Source: CAVSRC01 sp963782045
GTDB lineage: Bacteria; Pseudomonadota; Alphaproteobacteria; Rhizobiales; Kaistiaceae
Length of the DNA stretch: 64,000 nucleotides
Direction: 5' to 3'
Assembly (NCBI GenBank): GCA_963782045.1
Contig: CAWAIR010000037.1
Span: 434,001-498,000, forward strand
Part shown: piece after piece, positions 9,223 through 17,099 of the stretch
How the letters are laid out: each line of letters starts with the position of its first letter
Position numbering within the stretch: the stretch's first letter is position 1
Made by a program: the position numbers and the translations under genes
Notes under the pieces: model-generated
What the model was told of the DNA's origin: nothing
Databases searched by the model: none
The model's input: the letters and a program-made list of their open reading frames with translations, nothing else

Positions 9223-10055
9223 TCACGGGCCGCCGGTCTCGACCAGAACGAGGCCGACGACGACCAGCACCGCTGCCGCCCAGCGCAGCGGCCGAAACGC
9301 TCGCCGAGCGCCAGCGCGCCGATGGCCGTGGCGAAGAGCACCGAGCTTTCGCGCACGGCCGCGACGGCACCGATCGGCGCCACGGTCATCGCCCACAGCG
9401 CGATGCCATAGGCGGCATAGGTCATCGCACCGCCGGCCAGCGCCAGCGGGATGCGAGCCTTGAGACCGGCCAGGACGGGCCACCCGCGGCGCGCGATTCG
9501 GGTCGGCAGAACGGTGACCGCGGACGCAACCAGCACCCACGCGACGTAGGTCTGGGGCGCGCCGCTCGACCGGGCACCGAGGCCGTCGACCAATGTGTAG
9601 CCGGCAATGACGAAGGCGTTGGCGAGCGCGCTGCCGACCGCGTGTCGACGCCGAGGCCATCGACACCGAGCGAGGCGATGCCGACCGCGACGACCACGAC
9701 GCCGGCGAGCGCCCGGCCGCTCGCCGGCTCGACGAAGACGGCCGCCAGCACCGTGACGATCAGCGGCGCCAGGCCGCGCATGATCGGATAGGCGACCGAC
9801 AACTCGCCGGTGCGATAGGCGCGGGCGACCAGCGCGTAATAGGCGAGATGGATGACGCCGGAGACGGCGATGTAGGGCGCGGCGGCAAGCCTCAGTCGGC
9901 GGCAGGAGGGGCAGCAGAACGACGGCCACGACCGCCCCGCCCGCGGCCAGCGCCGTGGTGGCGGCGTCGCGGTCGGGATCGCGCCGGACGAGCGCATTCC
10001 AGCCGGCGTGGAGCAGCGCCGCCCCGAGCAGGATGACGAATACCGTGAGGCTCAT
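9223..10055 (-). pseudogene. EamA/DMT-family inner-membrane transporter, frameshifted
   Basis: Drug/metabolite transporter superfamily protein with two EamA repeats and about ten helices. It starts at ATG 10055 (MSLTVFVILLGAALLHAGWN, the typical EamA first helix with a conserved HAGWNA). Further segments include APYIAVSGVIHLAYYALVAR, RGLAPLIVTVLAAVFV, NAFVIAGYTLVDGLGA and WAAAVLVVVGLVLVETGGP at the end. Three frame breaks lie near 9893, 9640 and 9285; each needs one base added or removed. The substrate is unknown; the family exports amino acids, sugars or metabolites. No co-oriented neighbour is tightly linked. Confidence 0.8.
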
Positions 10056-10229
10056 GCGGCGGCCCCGGACGGCCCGGCATCGGCGGCATTGTCCATCGGC
10101 AGGGGAAAACGGCGGGACACGGTCGTTCTCATGGTGAATCGGCCAAGGCCAACCATTTACCTCGCGGCAACCAGAATGTCGCACATTCGGGGTTTCCGCT
10201 GGGGCATGAGGCGCCAGGAGAGGACCGAC

Positions 10230-10523
10230 ATGACGGCGGTCGAAGCAGTGCCGGATGGCGCCGAGCGCCGCAGCGAGCGGCGTCTACGGGCATTGAAGGC
10301 GGCCAGGATCGTGTTCAACGGCGGCCATTCGGTGTTCGACTGCACGCTGCGCAACCTGTCGCCGAGCGGCGCCCTGATCGAGGTGCCGAGCATGCTGGGC
10401 ATGCCGATGCGCTTCGAGATGCTCATGGACCAGGGCGCCACGCGCCACTTCTGTTCGGTGCGCTGGCACACCGAGCGCATGATGGGCGTGCGCTTCGAGG
10501 ACGCCGCGCAGAAAGCTGCCTGA
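10230..10523 (+). CDS. PilZ domain protein (probable c-di-GMP binding)
   Basis: A 97-residue stand-alone PilZ domain. The basic motif AERRSERR (residues 11-18) and RNLSPSGALIE (41-51) match the RxxxR and D/NxSxxG signatures that hold cyclic di-GMP. I chose ATG 10230 because GGAGAGG ends six bases upstream; an ATG at 10206 in the same frame lacks such a site. Single-domain PilZ proteins usually act as c-di-GMP receptors that touch motility, cellulose or secretion targets. A diguanylate cyclase lies at 36.2-37.5 kb. It stands alone, with the DapA-like gene 58 bases downstream. Confidence 0.88.
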   Translation: MTAVEAVPDGAERRSERRLRALKAARIVFNGGHSVFDCTLRNLSPSGALIEVPSMLGMPMRFEMLMDQGATRHFCSVRWHTERMMGVRFEDAAQKAA

Positions 10524-10581
10524 CGCCGTCGATCCTGCTATGATTGCCGGCAGACCCACCCCCTATCCGGACATCCAGCCC

Positions 10582-11493
10582 ATGCAAACGCCCCTCGCCG
10601 GCCTGTGGCCGCCGGCCTCGACACCATTCGGCGCCGATGGCGCCATCGATGAGAAACGGCTGATCAGCCACTGTCGCGGCATGCTCGCCGATGGCGCCGC
10701 CGGCCTGGCGGTGCTCGGCACCACCAGCGAAGCCAATTCACTGACGCTCGGCGAACGGCGGCGGGTGATCGACGCGCTGGTCGCGGATGGCGTGGCCGCC
10801 GGGCAACTGCTGCCGGGCACCGGCGCCTGCGCCATCGACGACGCGGTGGCGCTCTGCCGCCATGCCGCGGAACTCGGTTGCGCCGGCGTGCTGCTGCTTC
10901 CGCCTTTCTATTACAAGGACGTTTCCGACGACGGCCTGTTCGCCTTCGTCGCCGCGGTGATTGAGCGCTGCGGAGGCAATGTGCCGCGCATCCTGCTCTA
11001 TCATTTTCCGAAGATGGCGGCGGTGGGCTGGTCGCTGGCGCTGGTCGGGCGCCTGCTCGAGGCCTTTCCGGGCATCGTCGTCGGCATGAAGGACTCCTCC
11101 GGCGACGCCGCGCACAGCAAGTCGTTCATCGATGCCTATCCGGGCTTCGCCATGTTCCCGGGGTCCGAGCTCTATCTTCTCGATGCACTTGGCTGGGGCG
11201 CGCCCGGGTGTATCTCAGCGACTGCGAACGTCAACGCCGGCGCCATCGCGTCGATGATCGCCCACTGGCGGGACGCCGATGCGCCGGCCCGGCAGGAGGC
11301 CCTGGTCGCCGTGCGCAAGTGCTTCGCCGAATACCCGACGGTCGCGGCCGTCAAGACGCTGAAGGCCGCAATGACCGGTGACGACACCTGGCTCAATGTG
11401 CGCCCGCCGCTGATGCCGCTGAGCGCGGAGCAGCGCCGCGCACTGCTCGCCAAGCCGCCGATCGCGGAGATGCTGGAGACGGTGGGGGCGTAG
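10582..11493 (+). CDS. DapA-family lyase/aldolase (dihydrodipicolinate synthase-like)
   Basis: A 303-residue class I aldolase-type protein. Visible motifs are GTTSEANSLT (around 48-57), the tyrosine of LLYHFPK (about residue 140) and the Schiff-base lysine in GMKDSSGD (Lys170). The family includes 4-hydroxy-tetrahydrodipicolinate synthase, N-acetylneuraminate lyase and 2-keto-3-deoxy-sugar aldolases. The neighbours give no lysine-pathway context, so a keto-acid lyase role is as likely as DapA itself. ATG 10582 gives the usual N-terminus (PLAGLWPPASTPF); ATG 10540 would add 14 atypical residues. A REP element pair follows the stop. Confidence 0.85.
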   Translation: MQTPLAGLWPPASTPFGADGAIDEKRLISHCRGMLADGAAGLAVLGTTSEANSLTLGERRRVIDALVADGVAAGQLLPGTGACAIDDAVALCRHAAELGCAGVLLLPPFYYKDVSDDGLFAFVAAVIERCGGNVPRILLYHFPKMAAVGWSLALVGRLLEAFPGIVVGMKDSSGDAAHSKSFIDAYPGFAMFPGSELYLLDALGWGAPGCISATANVNAGAIASMIAHWRDADAPARQEALVAVRKCFAEYPTVAAVKTLKAAMTGDDTWLNVRPPLMPLSAEQRRALLAKPPIAEMLETVGA

Positions 11494-11507
11494 GCCCCCC
11501 TTGGCGG

Positions 11508-11577
11508 GTAGCCCGGATGGAGCACAAGCGTAATCCGGGGACCCAACCCGCAATCCGCTTTGCTCCTTGCGGGCTAC
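11508..11577. repeat. REP pair (inverted REP-like palindromes)
   Basis: Two related palindromes in opposite orientation. The left one begins GTAGCCCGGATGGAGC and ends AATCCGGG; the right one begins CCCGCAATCC and ends TTGCGGGCTAC. The same unit recurs at 14528-14598, 19589-19666 and 20216-20246, the last two around a REP-associated transposase gene. It lies in the gap between two convergent genes, a usual site for such elements. Confidence 0.85.
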
Positions 11578-11596
11578 GGCGTCGAGGAGCCGTCCC

Positions 11597-12508
11597 CTAC
11601 CCCGGCTTGTGGTTGGCGTGCCAGTGCCAGGCGATGTCGATGCGCCGGGGCAGCCAGACCTTGTCCTTCGACGCGACGTAGTCGAGGAAGCGGGCAAGCG
11701 CGGCGGCGCGGTTCGGCCGGCCGACCAGGCGGCAGTGGAGCCCGACCGACATCATCCTGGGCGCGCCCTTCTCGCCCTCCTCCCAGAGATAATCGAAACC
11801 GTCCTTGAGGTAGGTGAAGAACTGGTCACCGGAGTTGAAGCCCTGCGGGCTGGCGAAGCGCATGTCGTTGGCGTCGAGCGTATAGGGGATGAGCAGGAAC
11901 GGCCCGTGCGGGCTGTCGATCCAGTAGGGTAGATCGTCGGAATAGACGTCGGAGCAATAGACGAAGCCGCCCTCCTCCGCCGACAGCTTGATGGTGTGGA
12001 CCGAGGAGCGGCCGGTGTAGATGCCGAGCGGACGGGCGCCGGTGACCTCCGTATGGATGCGGATCGCTTCCTTGAGGTGTTCGCGCTCGGCGTCTTCCGT
12101 GTAGTCCTTGTAGTCGATCCATTTGAGACCGTGGCTGGCGATCTCCCAGTCCGCCTCCTTCATGGCGGCGACCGCTTCGGGGTTGCGGGCGAGCGCTATC
12201 GCCACGCCATAGACGGTCGGCCGGATGCCGCGCTCGGTGAACATCCGCCACAGCCGCCAGAAGCCGGCACGCGAGCCGTATTCGTAGATCAACTCCATGT
12301 TCATGTGGCGCATGCCGGGCCAGGGCTGGGCGCCGACGATCTCCGACAGAAACGCCTCGGATGCCGCATCGCCGTGCAGCACGTTGTTCTCGCCGCCCTC
12401 CTCGTAGTTGACGACGAACTGGACGGCGACGTTGGCGCCCTCCGGCCACTTGGGGTCGGGCGGATTACGGCCATAGCCGATCATGTCGCGCGGGTAGCTT
12501 TCGGTCAT
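11597..12508 (-). CDS. puuE: Polysaccharide deacetylase-like allantoinase (PuuE type)
   Basis: A 303-residue NodB-homology protein. The start (DMIGYGRNPPDPKWPEGANVAVQFVVNYEEGGE) and the blocks MNMELIYEYGSRAGFWRLWR, SHGLKWIDYKD and GIYTGRSSVHTIKL match the PuuE/cofactor-independent allantoinase family. These enzymes open allantoin to allantoate in purine breakdown. Some relatives are peptidoglycan or chitooligosaccharide deacetylases, so substrate assignment rests on overall similarity. No other ureide-pathway gene is adjacent. The ATG at 12508 gives the expected N-terminus. A CtrA-type box lies about 100 bases upstream, between it and the divergent small gene. Confidence 0.85.
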   Translation of the reverse strand: MTESYPRDMIGYGRNPPDPKWPEGANVAVQFVVNYEEGGENNVLHGDAASEAFLSEIVGAQPWPGMRHMNMELIYEYGSRAGFWRLWRMFTERGIRPTVYGVAIALARNPEAVAAMKEADWEIASHGLKWIDYKDYTEDAEREHLKEAIRIHTEVTGARPLGIYTGRSSVHTIKLSAEEGGFVYCSDVYSDDLPYWIDSPHGPFLLIPYTLDANDMRFASPQGFNSGDQFFTYLKDGFDYLWEEGEKGAPRMMSVGLHCRLVGRPNRAAALARFLDYVASKDKVWLPRRIDIAWHWHANHKPG

Positions 12509-12610
12509 GGAAACACCTCAGGCGGGAAATTGCGATGACATTCTAGGGCGTTATCACCGGATGTGGAGACAATGATTCCGCGCCGGCCGAGACCGGTGCA
12601 ATGCGCATTC

Positions 12611-12626
12611 TTAACCCATCGTTAAC
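12611..12626 (+). promoter_or_regulatory. CtrA-type binding box (TTAA-N7-TTAAC)
   Basis: The sequence TTAACCCATCGTTAAC fits the full CtrA consensus, TTAA, seven bases, TTAAC. It lies 76 bases upstream of the small ORF at 12687 and about 100 bases upstream of the divergent puuE start. CtrA is the cell-cycle master regulator of alphaproteobacteria. In GC-rich DNA such an AT-rich full site is unlikely by chance, but binding is inferred only. Confidence 0.6.
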
Positions 12627-12686
12627 GTTCAATGCCCACGCTGGCTGTCATCGTCTCGGATTGACGCACGGGTGAGCGAGAAGCGC

Positions 12687-12881
12687 ATGGGCAAGAACGG
12701 GACCAAGTCGGCCGAGCAGGCCGCCTTCCAGGCCGAGATCGACGAGCAGATCGCGCGCATGCGCCAGATGTTGAGGCTGATGGCGCCGGGAACCGGGGCG
12801 ATGGCACTGGGCGCCATGCGCAAGGCCTTTCCGGACGTTCCGCTGGACGAGCGGGTGCGGGCGCTCAAGACCTATCGCTAA
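12687..12881 (+). CDS. Small conserved-type hypothetical protein
   Basis: A 64-residue soluble protein, or 69 residues if GTG 12672 is used. It has a charged, probably helical segment (AAFQAEIDEQIARMRQMLRL) and a C-terminal half ending FPDVPLDERVRALKTYR. I do not recognise a domain. Codon use matches the neighbours and a CtrA-type box sits upstream, which supports a real gene. Its stop overlaps the convergent pssA stop by a few bases. Confidence 0.65.
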   Translation: MGKNGTKSAEQAAFQAEIDEQIARMRQMLRLMAPGTGAMALGAMRKAFPDVPLDERVRALKTYR

Positions 12882-13726
12882 GGCTTCCCCTCGCCGATGT
12901 CGTCGCGATCCTGGGCTGTCGCAGCCGCGGCCTCGGCGTCGAGGTGGCGCTGGTAGGAGCGCCACGACAGCGGCAGGCAGCCGAGATAGCAGAGGGTGAG
13001 CACCGTCATCGTCTCCCAGGGGAAACTGGCGAGGAAGGCGATGATCAGGATGGCCGAGACGAACAGCGGCGTGACCAGTTCGCGCGCGATGCGCCGGCCG
13101 ATCAGCTTGCCCGACCAGGTGGGCAGCTTCGATACCATCAGCACGCCGATGGCGATCGTATAGATGAAGACTGTCGGCGCGGTCAGGAAGCCGTGCGGCA
13201 CGGCAACGAATTCGACGTAGACCGGCAGGAGAACGATCATGGCGCCGGCGGGCGCCGGCACGCCGACGAAGAAGCTGGCGTGCCAGTCGGGCTTGGGCGG
13301 CGCGTCGAGGGCGACGTTGAAGCGGGCGAGCCTGAGCGCGGCGCAGAGGGTGTAAATCAGCGCCGCCATCCAGCCGACCGAGCGCAGATCGCCGAGCGCC
13401 CAGACATAGAGCAGGATGACCGGCGCCACGCCGAAATTGAGGAAATCGGTGATCGAATCGAGCTCGGCGCCGAAACGCGAGGTCGATTTGAGGAAGCGCG
13501 CCATGCGCCCGTCGATGCCGTCGAGGGCCGCGGCGACGGCGATCAGCGCCACCGCCAGCTCGTATTTGTGCTCGATCGACATGCGGATGGAGGTGAGGCC
13601 GGTGCACAGCGCCACCAGCGTCACCAGATTGGGCAGCACCAGCCGCAGCGGCACCTGCGGCAGCGGCGGCAGCCGCCGCTTGCTGCGCTCGGGGTCGTCG
13701 GGGTCGAATGGCTGGAACAGCGACAT
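12878..13726 (-). CDS. pssA: CDP-diacylglycerol-serine O-phosphatidyltransferase
   Basis: PssA joins CDP-diacylglycerol with L-serine to give phosphatidylserine at the inner membrane. The 282-residue protein has the full CDP-alcohol phosphotransferase motif: Asp69, Asp72-Gly73, Ala76-Arg77, Gly86, Asp90 and Asp94. Multiple helices follow (SVGWMAALIYTLCAALRLA, AGAMIVLLPVYVEFVAV, PLFVSAILIIAFLA). It starts 22 bases after the psd stop, so the two enzymes that make phosphatidylethanolamine via phosphatidylserine form an operon, psd first. The last residues are a charged tail. Its end overlaps the convergent small gene. Confidence 0.95.
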   Translation of the reverse strand: MSLFQPFDPDDPERSKRRLPPLPQVPLRLVLPNLVTLVALCTGLTSIRMSIEHKYELAVALIAVAAALDGIDGRMARFLKSTSRFGAELDSITDFLNFGVAPVILLYVWALGDLRSVGWMAALIYTLCAALRLARFNVALDAPPKPDWHASFFVGVPAPAGAMIVLLPVYVEFVAVPHGFLTAPTVFIYTIAIGVLMVSKLPTWSGKLIGRRIARELVTPLFVSAILIIAFLASFPWETMTVLTLCYLGCLPLSWRSYQRHLDAEAAAATAQDRDDIGEGKP

Positions 13727-13748
13727 GGCGGTCGGCCCGAGGCGCCCC

Positions 13749-14420
13749 TCAGTCCACCCTCACCCGGCGCTCGGCGGTCGGCTCGCCGAAGCGGGCGATG
13801 ACCGTCTCGCCGGCAACCGCGCGCTGGCCTTCGGCGACCAGCACGTTTGAGGCGAGCGGCAGCCAGACGTCGAGGCGCGAGCCGAAGCGGATGAGGCCGA
13901 TGCGTTGGCCGGCGGCAAGCTGCTCGCCGTCGGCGACGAAGCAGGCGATGCGCCGGGCGACGAGGCCGGCGATCTGCACCACGCCGATGGGGCCGTGGGC
14001 GGTGTCGAGCACCATGCCGTTGCGTTCGTTGCCCTCGCTCGCCTTGTCGAGCTCGGCGTTGAGGAACTTGCCGGGCGTATAGACGATGTTCTTGACGGTG
14101 CCGGGCAGCGGCGCCCGGTTCACGTGGCAGTCGAACACGCTCATGAAGATCGACACGCGCCGGCGGCTCTGCTCGCCGAGGCCGAGCTCCTTGGGCGCGA
14201 CGCCGATGGCGACCGCCGAGACGCGGCCGTCGGCCGGGCTGACGACGATATCGGGATCGAGGGGGGTGACGCGCGGCGGATCGCGGAAGAAGTAGGTGCA
14301 CCAGACGGTGAGAACGAGGCCGATCCACAGGACCGGCTGCCAGAACCAGCCGAAGAACAAGGCAACGAACAGGAGAATGGCAATGAACGGCAGGCCCTCG
14401 CGCCGGATCGGCACGAACAT
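13749..14420 (-). CDS. psd: Phosphatidylserine decarboxylase proenzyme (short type)
   Basis: Psd decarboxylates phosphatidylserine to phosphatidylethanolamine after cutting itself to form a pyruvoyl group. The 223-residue product has a membrane helix pair (IAILLFVALFFGWFWQPVLW), VVSPADGRV, the block FMSVFDCHVNRAP, and the self-cleavage site in LIRFGSRLDVW (Gly180-Ser181). This is the short, archaeal/rhizobial form rather than the LGST form. ATG 14420 is the first ATG in frame with a normal family start (FVPIRREGLPF); a GTG nine bases earlier is also possible. It is followed at once by pssA. Confidence 0.93.
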   Translation of the reverse strand: MFVPIRREGLPFIAILLFVALFFGWFWQPVLWIGLVLTVWCTYFFRDPPRVTPLDPDIVVSPADGRVSAVAIGVAPKELGLGEQSRRRVSIFMSVFDCHVNRAPLPGTVKNIVYTPGKFLNAELDKASEGNERNGMVLDTAHGPIGVVQIAGLVARRIACFVADGEQLAAGQRIGLIRFGSRLDVWLPLASNVLVAEGQRAVAGETVIARFGEPTAERRVRVD

Positions 14421-14527
14421 GTTCCTCACCGAGTTCGAAAACGGATTCCATCGCCTTTTCCATGCCGTTCGGTGCCTAGAAAGCACGGAACGGCGGCCAA
14501 GGAAAGCGGGGCTCGAACGGCCGGGGC

Positions 14528-14598
14528 GTAGCCCGGATGGAGCGGAGCGCAATCCGCGTAGGCGGTCCGCGCGTTCCGCTTCGCTGCATGCTGGCTAC
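14528..14598. repeat. REP pair (inverted REP-like palindromes)
   Basis: Begins GTAGCCCGGATGGAGCGG and ends with a degenerate inverted copy, TTCCGCTTCGCTGC through GGCTAC. It is the same unit as at 11508 and around the transposase at 19.6-20.2 kb. It lies between the end of the Atm1-type exporter gene and the psd start. The right arm is less conserved than in the other copies. Confidence 0.8.
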
Positions 14599-14621
14599 GG
14601 CGCCTGAAGCCAAACAGGCGG

Positions 14622-16554
14622 CTACTCTGCCGGCTCGGTTTCCGCGGCGATGGCGCGCGGCTTGGCGTGGTCGATCGCCTCAGCCTGCTTGGCCGCGCGC
14701 AACGCCTCCTCCGCCTCGCTCGCCTGGCGCTGCCGGTTCCACATGGAGGCGTAGAGGCCGTTCTCGCCGAGCAGCTTCCGGTGGGTACCGCGTTCGACGA
14801 TGATGCCGTCCTCCAGGACGATGATCTCGTCGGCGTTGACGATGGTCGACAGCCGGTGAGCAATGACCAGCGTCGTGCGGTCGCGCGAAACCCGGTCGAG
14901 CGCCGCCTGGATTTCGCGCTCGGTGTGGATGTCGAGCGCCGAGGTCGCCTCGTCGAGGATGAGGATCGGCGGTGCCTTGAGGACGGTGCGGGCAATGGCG
15001 ACGCGCTGCTTCTCGCCGCCCGACAGCTTCAGCCCGCGCTCGCCCACCTCGGTATCGTAGCCGTCGGGGAGGCTGGCGATGAACTCGCCGATCTGCGCGA
15101 TCTCGGCCGCCTGGTGGACTTCCGCTTCGTCGGCGTCGGGGCGGCCGTAGCGGACGTTGTAGGCGATCGTGTCGTTGAACAGCACGGTGTCCTGCGGGAC
15201 CATGCCGATGGCGCCGCGCAGCGATTCCTGGGTTACGTCACGCACGTCCTGCCCGTCGATCATGATGCGCCCGCCGGTGACCTCGTAGAAGCGGAAGAGC
15301 AGCCGCGAGATGGTCGATTTGCCGGCGCCGGACGGGCCGACGATGGCGACCGTGCGCCCGGAGGGAACCACGAAGCTGATGCCCTTGAGGATCGGCCGCG
15401 CCGGATCGTAGGCGAAGGTAACGTTCTCGAAGCGGACGGCCCCGCCATCGACCGCCAGCGGCCGGGCATCGGATCGGTCGACGATCTCGGGGGGGACGTT
15501 GAGCAGGTCGAACATGGCCTCGATGTCGATGAGGCCCTGGCGGATCTCGCGATAGACCGTGCCGATGAAGTTGAGCGGGACGGACAACTGGGTGAGCAGC
15601 GCGATGATCAGGAAGAAATCGCCGATGGTCTGATCGCCATGCAGCACGGCAACGCCCGACATGACCATGCAGATCGTCATGCCCACGTTGAAGATCACCG
15701 ACTGGCCGATGTTGAGCCAGGCGAGCGACGTCCAGATGCGGATGGAGGCCGCCTCGTAGCGCTCCATGGCCCGGTCGTAGCGCGCCGCCTCCATCTTCTC
15801 GTTGCCGAAATACTTCACCGTCTCGAAGTTGAGCAGCGAGTTCGATCGCCTTGGAGTGGGCATCCTGGTCGGATTCGTTCATGGCGCGGCGGATCTGGAT
15901 GCGCCAGTTCGACGCCTGGACCGTGAAGGCGACGTAGAAGGCGACGGTCACCGCGATGACCACAAGATATTTCCAGTTGAACTGGTAGGCGATGACGGCG
16001 GCGGCCAGCCCGAACTCGAGGAAGGTCGGCAGGGTGTTGAGGATGGTGAAGCGGACGACGACCTCGATGCCGTTGATGCCGCGCTCGATGATGCGCGACA
16101 GGCCGCCGGTGCGCCGCTGCAGATGATAACGCAGCGACAGGTCGTGCATGTGGACGAAGGTCCGGTAGGCGAGGTTGCGCACCGCGTGCTGGCCGACGCG
16201 GGCGAACAACGCGTCGCGCAGGTTGTTGAAGAGGCTGATCAGGACACGGCCGATGCCATTGGAGACGACCAGCAGGACGGGGACGCTGACCAGCAGGACG
16301 AGGCCAAGCGTCGCCTGACCGCCAGGGCCAGCGGCCGGGGTCTTGGTCAGCGCATCGGTCGCCCATTTGTAGGTGTAGGGCACCAGCACCGTGACCACCT
16401 TGGCGGTCACCAGCACGGCCAGCGCCAGCGCCACCCGGCGCTTGAGGTCCGGCCGGTCGCTCGGCCACATGTAGGGCCAGAGGTCGGCCAGCGTCGCAAA
16501 CATCGACTTCTGCCGGACGGCGCCGGGCGTCGGCGCGAGACGAGGCCGCCTCAT
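14622..16554 (-). pseudogene. Atm1/ABCB7-type ABC exporter, one frameshift
   Basis: A half-size exporter with an N-terminal membrane domain of about six helices fused to an ATPase: Walker A GPSGAGKST, signature LSGGEKQR, Walker B ILILDEATSALD and H-loop VIAHRLSTI. The block SLLNFETVKYFGNEKMEAARY is diagnostic of the Atm1 family, which exports glutathione-linked sulfur species or metal-glutathione conjugates. One extra A near 15842 splits it. Removing it restores AHSKAIDSLLNFE and a protein of about 643 residues. ATG 16554 overlaps the stop of the ArsR regulator (ATGA), so the two are cotranscribed. Since only one base is wrong, I expect the gene to be functional in the cell. Confidence 0.88.
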
Positions 16555-16877
16555 GCCCCGACCCTCTCCGGCAACTCAGCGCCGAGATGGGCCATGGCCG
16601 CCACGACGGAGGCCAGCGCCTCGCGATCGAGGCAGTAGCACGAGCGCGGCCCGGCAATTTCTCCTCGGATCAGGCCCGCCTCGCGCAGCACCTTGAGGTG
16701 CTGGGAAACGGTCGATTGGGCGAGCGGCAGGGTTCTCACGATATCGGTGCAGCAGCAACCGTCGCCGCCAACCCGGGTGAGGGCGCGGACGATCTCCAGG
16801 CGCGCCGGGTGGGCCAGCGCCTTGATGCGCCGGGCAAGAACGCGATCCGCGTCGTGGAAGGGCAATCGTCGCTCCAT
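16551..16877 (-). CDS. ArsR/SmtB-family metal-sensing repressor
   Basis: A 108-residue winged-helix regulator: ALAHPARLEIVRAL, then recognition helix STVSQHLKVLREAGLI, then RGEIAGPRSCYCL. Three cysteines at 41-43 (GDGCCCTDIV) sit at the start of the DNA-recognition region, as in arsenite or soft-metal sensors, with two more at 80 and 82. It overlaps the Atm1-type exporter by ATGA, so it probably represses its own exporter operon until a thiophilic metal or metalloid binds. ATG 16877 is preferred over TTG 16883. A perfect 7+7 inverted repeat overlaps the start. Confidence 0.88.
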   Translation of the reverse strand: MERRLPFHDADRVLARRIKALAHPARLEIVRALTRVGGDGCCCTDIVRTLPLAQSTVSQHLKVLREAGLIRGEIAGPRSCYCLDREALASVVAAMAHLGAELPERVGA

Positions 16878-16893
16878 CGTCAAATTACGATGG
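16874..16893 (-). promoter_or_regulatory. Inverted repeat at the arsR start, likely auto-operator
   Basis: CCATCGT, six bases, ACGATGG: a perfect 7+7 inverted repeat that overlaps the arsR start codon. ArsR-family repressors bind short dyads at their own promoters. Position and symmetry fit, but the site is predicted only. Confidence 0.45.
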
Positions 16894-17099
16894 CGACTTA
16901 GACCCCGGACGGCGGTAATGCAAGGGCGTTGACGGGAAACCGGGCGAGCCGCCTCCCAGCACGGCCATCCTCCGGCTCGAACGGAGGATCGGAGGATCGG
17001 CCGGCGAAAGGACCACCAGCGCCGTTTCGCAGGAAGCCGATCCCCCGGTCTGGCTTCGCTTGCCGGGGCATGAGGGATGATCCGCGGGGACCTGGGACC

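Noticed and set aside
8696..9370. Minus-strand and plus-strand ORFs in the 8.7-9.2 kb gap
   Set aside because: Overlapping frames on both strands without domain, signal or family sequence.
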